From assembly GCA_029213065.1 (NCBI GenBank), contig JARGPH010000015.1, forward strand, positions 71,337 to 135,336: a stretch of 64,000 nt of DNA, given 5' to 3'. Positions 62,774 through 64,000 of the stretch are shown in pieces (position 1 is the stretch's first letter; each line of letters starts with the position of its first letter). The notes under the pieces are model-generated. The model worked only from the letters and a program-made list of their open reading frames with translations. It was not told where the DNA came from and did not search any database. The position numbers and the translations under genes are program-made. Source of the DNA: Verrucomicrobiales bacterium (GTDB lineage: Bacteria > Verrucomicrobiota > Verrucomicrobiia > Verrucomicrobiales > DEV007).

Positions 62774-64000
62774 TCGCCCAGTGCAGCCCTCAGTTCGTTT
62801 TCCGCGGCAGCATCGAGGTGATCCTGCAACGCCTGTGCCGTCGCCGCATTCGGAGCGATAACCACGAACCCGATCGCGAGCGCTCCGTCAATGTTCGTAA
62901 TCGGAATCGCGACCAGTTCATCCAACGCCCCGAAGAGTTCTTTCGCGGCCTCTGCCCCCAGATTCGCCTGCAGAATTTGAGCAGCCGCCGGCGGAACAGG
63001 GCCGGACAAATCGATCGCAGCAGCTCCGTCCACCATGATGAGGTAAGCACCACCCAGATACTCGAGAGCGCGGGCCAGTTCCCCGTTCGCCTCCGGACTG
63101 AGATTTTCGCGCAACTGCTCGATCGTGCCCAAGGTAGGCGTCGCAAAATTACCATCGAGCGAAGCGGGTGCATCGAGGAGGTAGGCGTCTCCATCGAGAA
63201 CGATGACCACGGCCTGACCGGCATTGATCACCGCTGCAAGCGCAAGAGGAGCCGCCGCAAAGCCACCACCATTCCCCATTCCCAACTGGTTCATTGTCGG
63301 AGAAGGAGAAGTCGAGCCCTCGTCGTTATAACGGTTCTCGATTTCAAAATCCCCTTCGCCGCCGGAATTCTGGGCCGCCTGGTCCTGCCCCAACTGCTGC
63401 TGGAGAAGTCCACCGGGATCGCTCTGAGAATCCACATCGGTGCCCGAGGTGAACGGCGCTTCAAAATTCTGGTAGGTTAAACTCTTTCCATTGAGACGGA
63501 TCGGGTTCCCGTCGAGGGTGTGGAGAGGAGAGGTCCGGAGGGTATCGAATCCGGGGCCACCGTCGACATTGAAATCGTAATTCAGATCACTCACGTAAAC
63601 GGTGTCATCCCCCGCTCCGAGAGTGATCTGCACGGCCTCGACGTTCGTAAAGTTATACTGAGGATTTCGGGAAATCCTTCCCCGGGTCACGGTGTATTCG
63701 TTCGTTCCCCCGAAGTTCCGATCATCGATCGCGAGTTGGTCCATTCCCGCACCACCATCGACGCTCTCTATCGTGGCCTGATTTTGAAAGAGAAAATTGT
63801 CTGCGTTCGACCCACCGATGAGCCGCTCAAATTCGTCAAAGCGAATCAAGTCATTGAGTCGACCGCCGGAGGGAGACGAGACTGTGAACTGATTGGTCGT
63901 GTTCGAAGCCTGCAGCGTGTCGGTGCCTCCAAATGAACGGAGCCGGATCGCGGAGGCATATCCCTCCTCCACGGTGAAGGTGTCAGTGCCTGCACCAGTG
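62770..64000 (-). CDS. RTX-like secreted exoprotein, likely TpsA partner (5' partial)
   Basis: The frame stays open to the window end, so only the last 410 residues are visible; a GTG at 63972 is not taken as the start. The N-terminal visible part has Gly/Asp repeats ('GAGTDTFTV', 'SFGGTDTLQA', 'GGAGMDQLAIDD', 'GAGDDTVYV', 'GGPGFDTLR'), as in RTX-like calcium-binding or parallel beta-helix proteins. A Gln/Gly-rich linker (about 175-230) follows, then a hydrophobic Ala/Leu-rich C-terminal domain (about 235-410) with three similar segments of the kind 'LRENLSPEANGELARALEYL' and 'ILQANLGAEAAKELFGALDE'. Its TGA overlaps the TpsB start. It is the presumed substrate of that pore. Confidence 0.88.
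   Translation of the reverse strand, partial: TGAGTDTFTVEEGYASAIRLRSFGGTDTLQASNTTNQFTVSSPSGGRLNDLIRFDEFERLIGGSNADNFLFQNQATIESVDGGAGMDQLAIDDRNFGGTNEYTVTRGRISRNPQYNFTNVEAVQITLGAGDDTVYVSDLNYDFNVDGGPGFDTLRTSPLHTLDGNPIRLNGKSLTYQNFEAPFTSGTDVDSQSDPGGLLQQQLGQDQAAQNSGGEGDFEIENRYNDEGSTSPSPTMNQLGMGNGGGFAAAPLALAAVINAGQAVVIVLDGDAYLLDAPASLDGNFATPTLGTIEQLRENLSPEANGELARALEYLGGAYLIMVDGAAAIDLSGPVPPAAAQILQANLGAEAAKELFGALDELVAIPITNIDGALAIGFVVIAPNAATAQALQDHLDAAAENELRAALGE

Overview
The window looks like a chromosomal segment of a Verrucomicrobiota bacterium (PVC superphylum). The grounds are gene content and family style, not a database search: a MurC–MurB fusion in a division/cell-wall cluster, a divergent FtsZ with a long acidic linker, secreted PQQ-like propellers and a very large secreted FAD-dependent oxidoreductase, heat-repeat proteins, and a two-partner secretion pair. 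Base composition is moderately GC-rich and even, genes are dense, and I see no integrase, insertion sequence, prophage or CRISPR array.

Layout. Positions 1-16400 hold mostly single genes: the end of a coiled-coil protein, a tRNA-Ala(GGC), a secreted mono-haem protein, a Tat-exported protein, a membrane FMN/iron-sulfur protein divergent from a giant secreted flavoprotein, a PQQ-like propeller, an ECF sigma factor, a CDP-alcohol phosphatidyltransferase homologue lacking its metal ligands, a murein amidase, an ankyrin-type protein and a SanA/YdcF protein. From 25669 down to 16454 the minus strand carries murG, murC/murB, a small Cys protein, ddl, ftsQ, ftsA and ftsZ, ending in a bidirectional terminator. 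A lipid kinase and a PhoB/PhoR-type two-component pair follow (25852-29056).

Positions 29250-37101 (minus) form a signalling block: an outer-membrane barrel protein, a YfiR-family periplasmic protein overlapping a hybrid histidine kinase, and a 1380-residue membrane protein. Then come a guanidinium exporter of the SugE/Gdx type under a guanidine-II (mini-ykkC) riboswitch, groES-groEL and dnaK.

The most unusual parts lie between 42526 and 56498. First is a five-gene plus-strand operon, joined by stop/start overlaps, that I read as a MoxR AAA+ / vWA / beta-propeller ('bpX') ternary system. Directly after it is a complete set of the STM4011-STM4015 gene families (two radical SAM proteins, an alkaline-phosphatase-superfamily hydrolase, an ATP-grasp-like protein and a leucine-rich-repeat-like protein) with an added HAD phosphatase and a truncated methyltransferase. 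Neither group has a function I can state with confidence.

The right end has an orphan solute-binding lipoprotein, an eboA-eboB-like pair, an ArgA-type N-acetylglutamate synthase, a repeat-filled intergenic region with seven 15-bp tandem units, and a two-partner secretion pair (TpsB transporter and the C-terminal part of its RTX-like partner) running off the window end.
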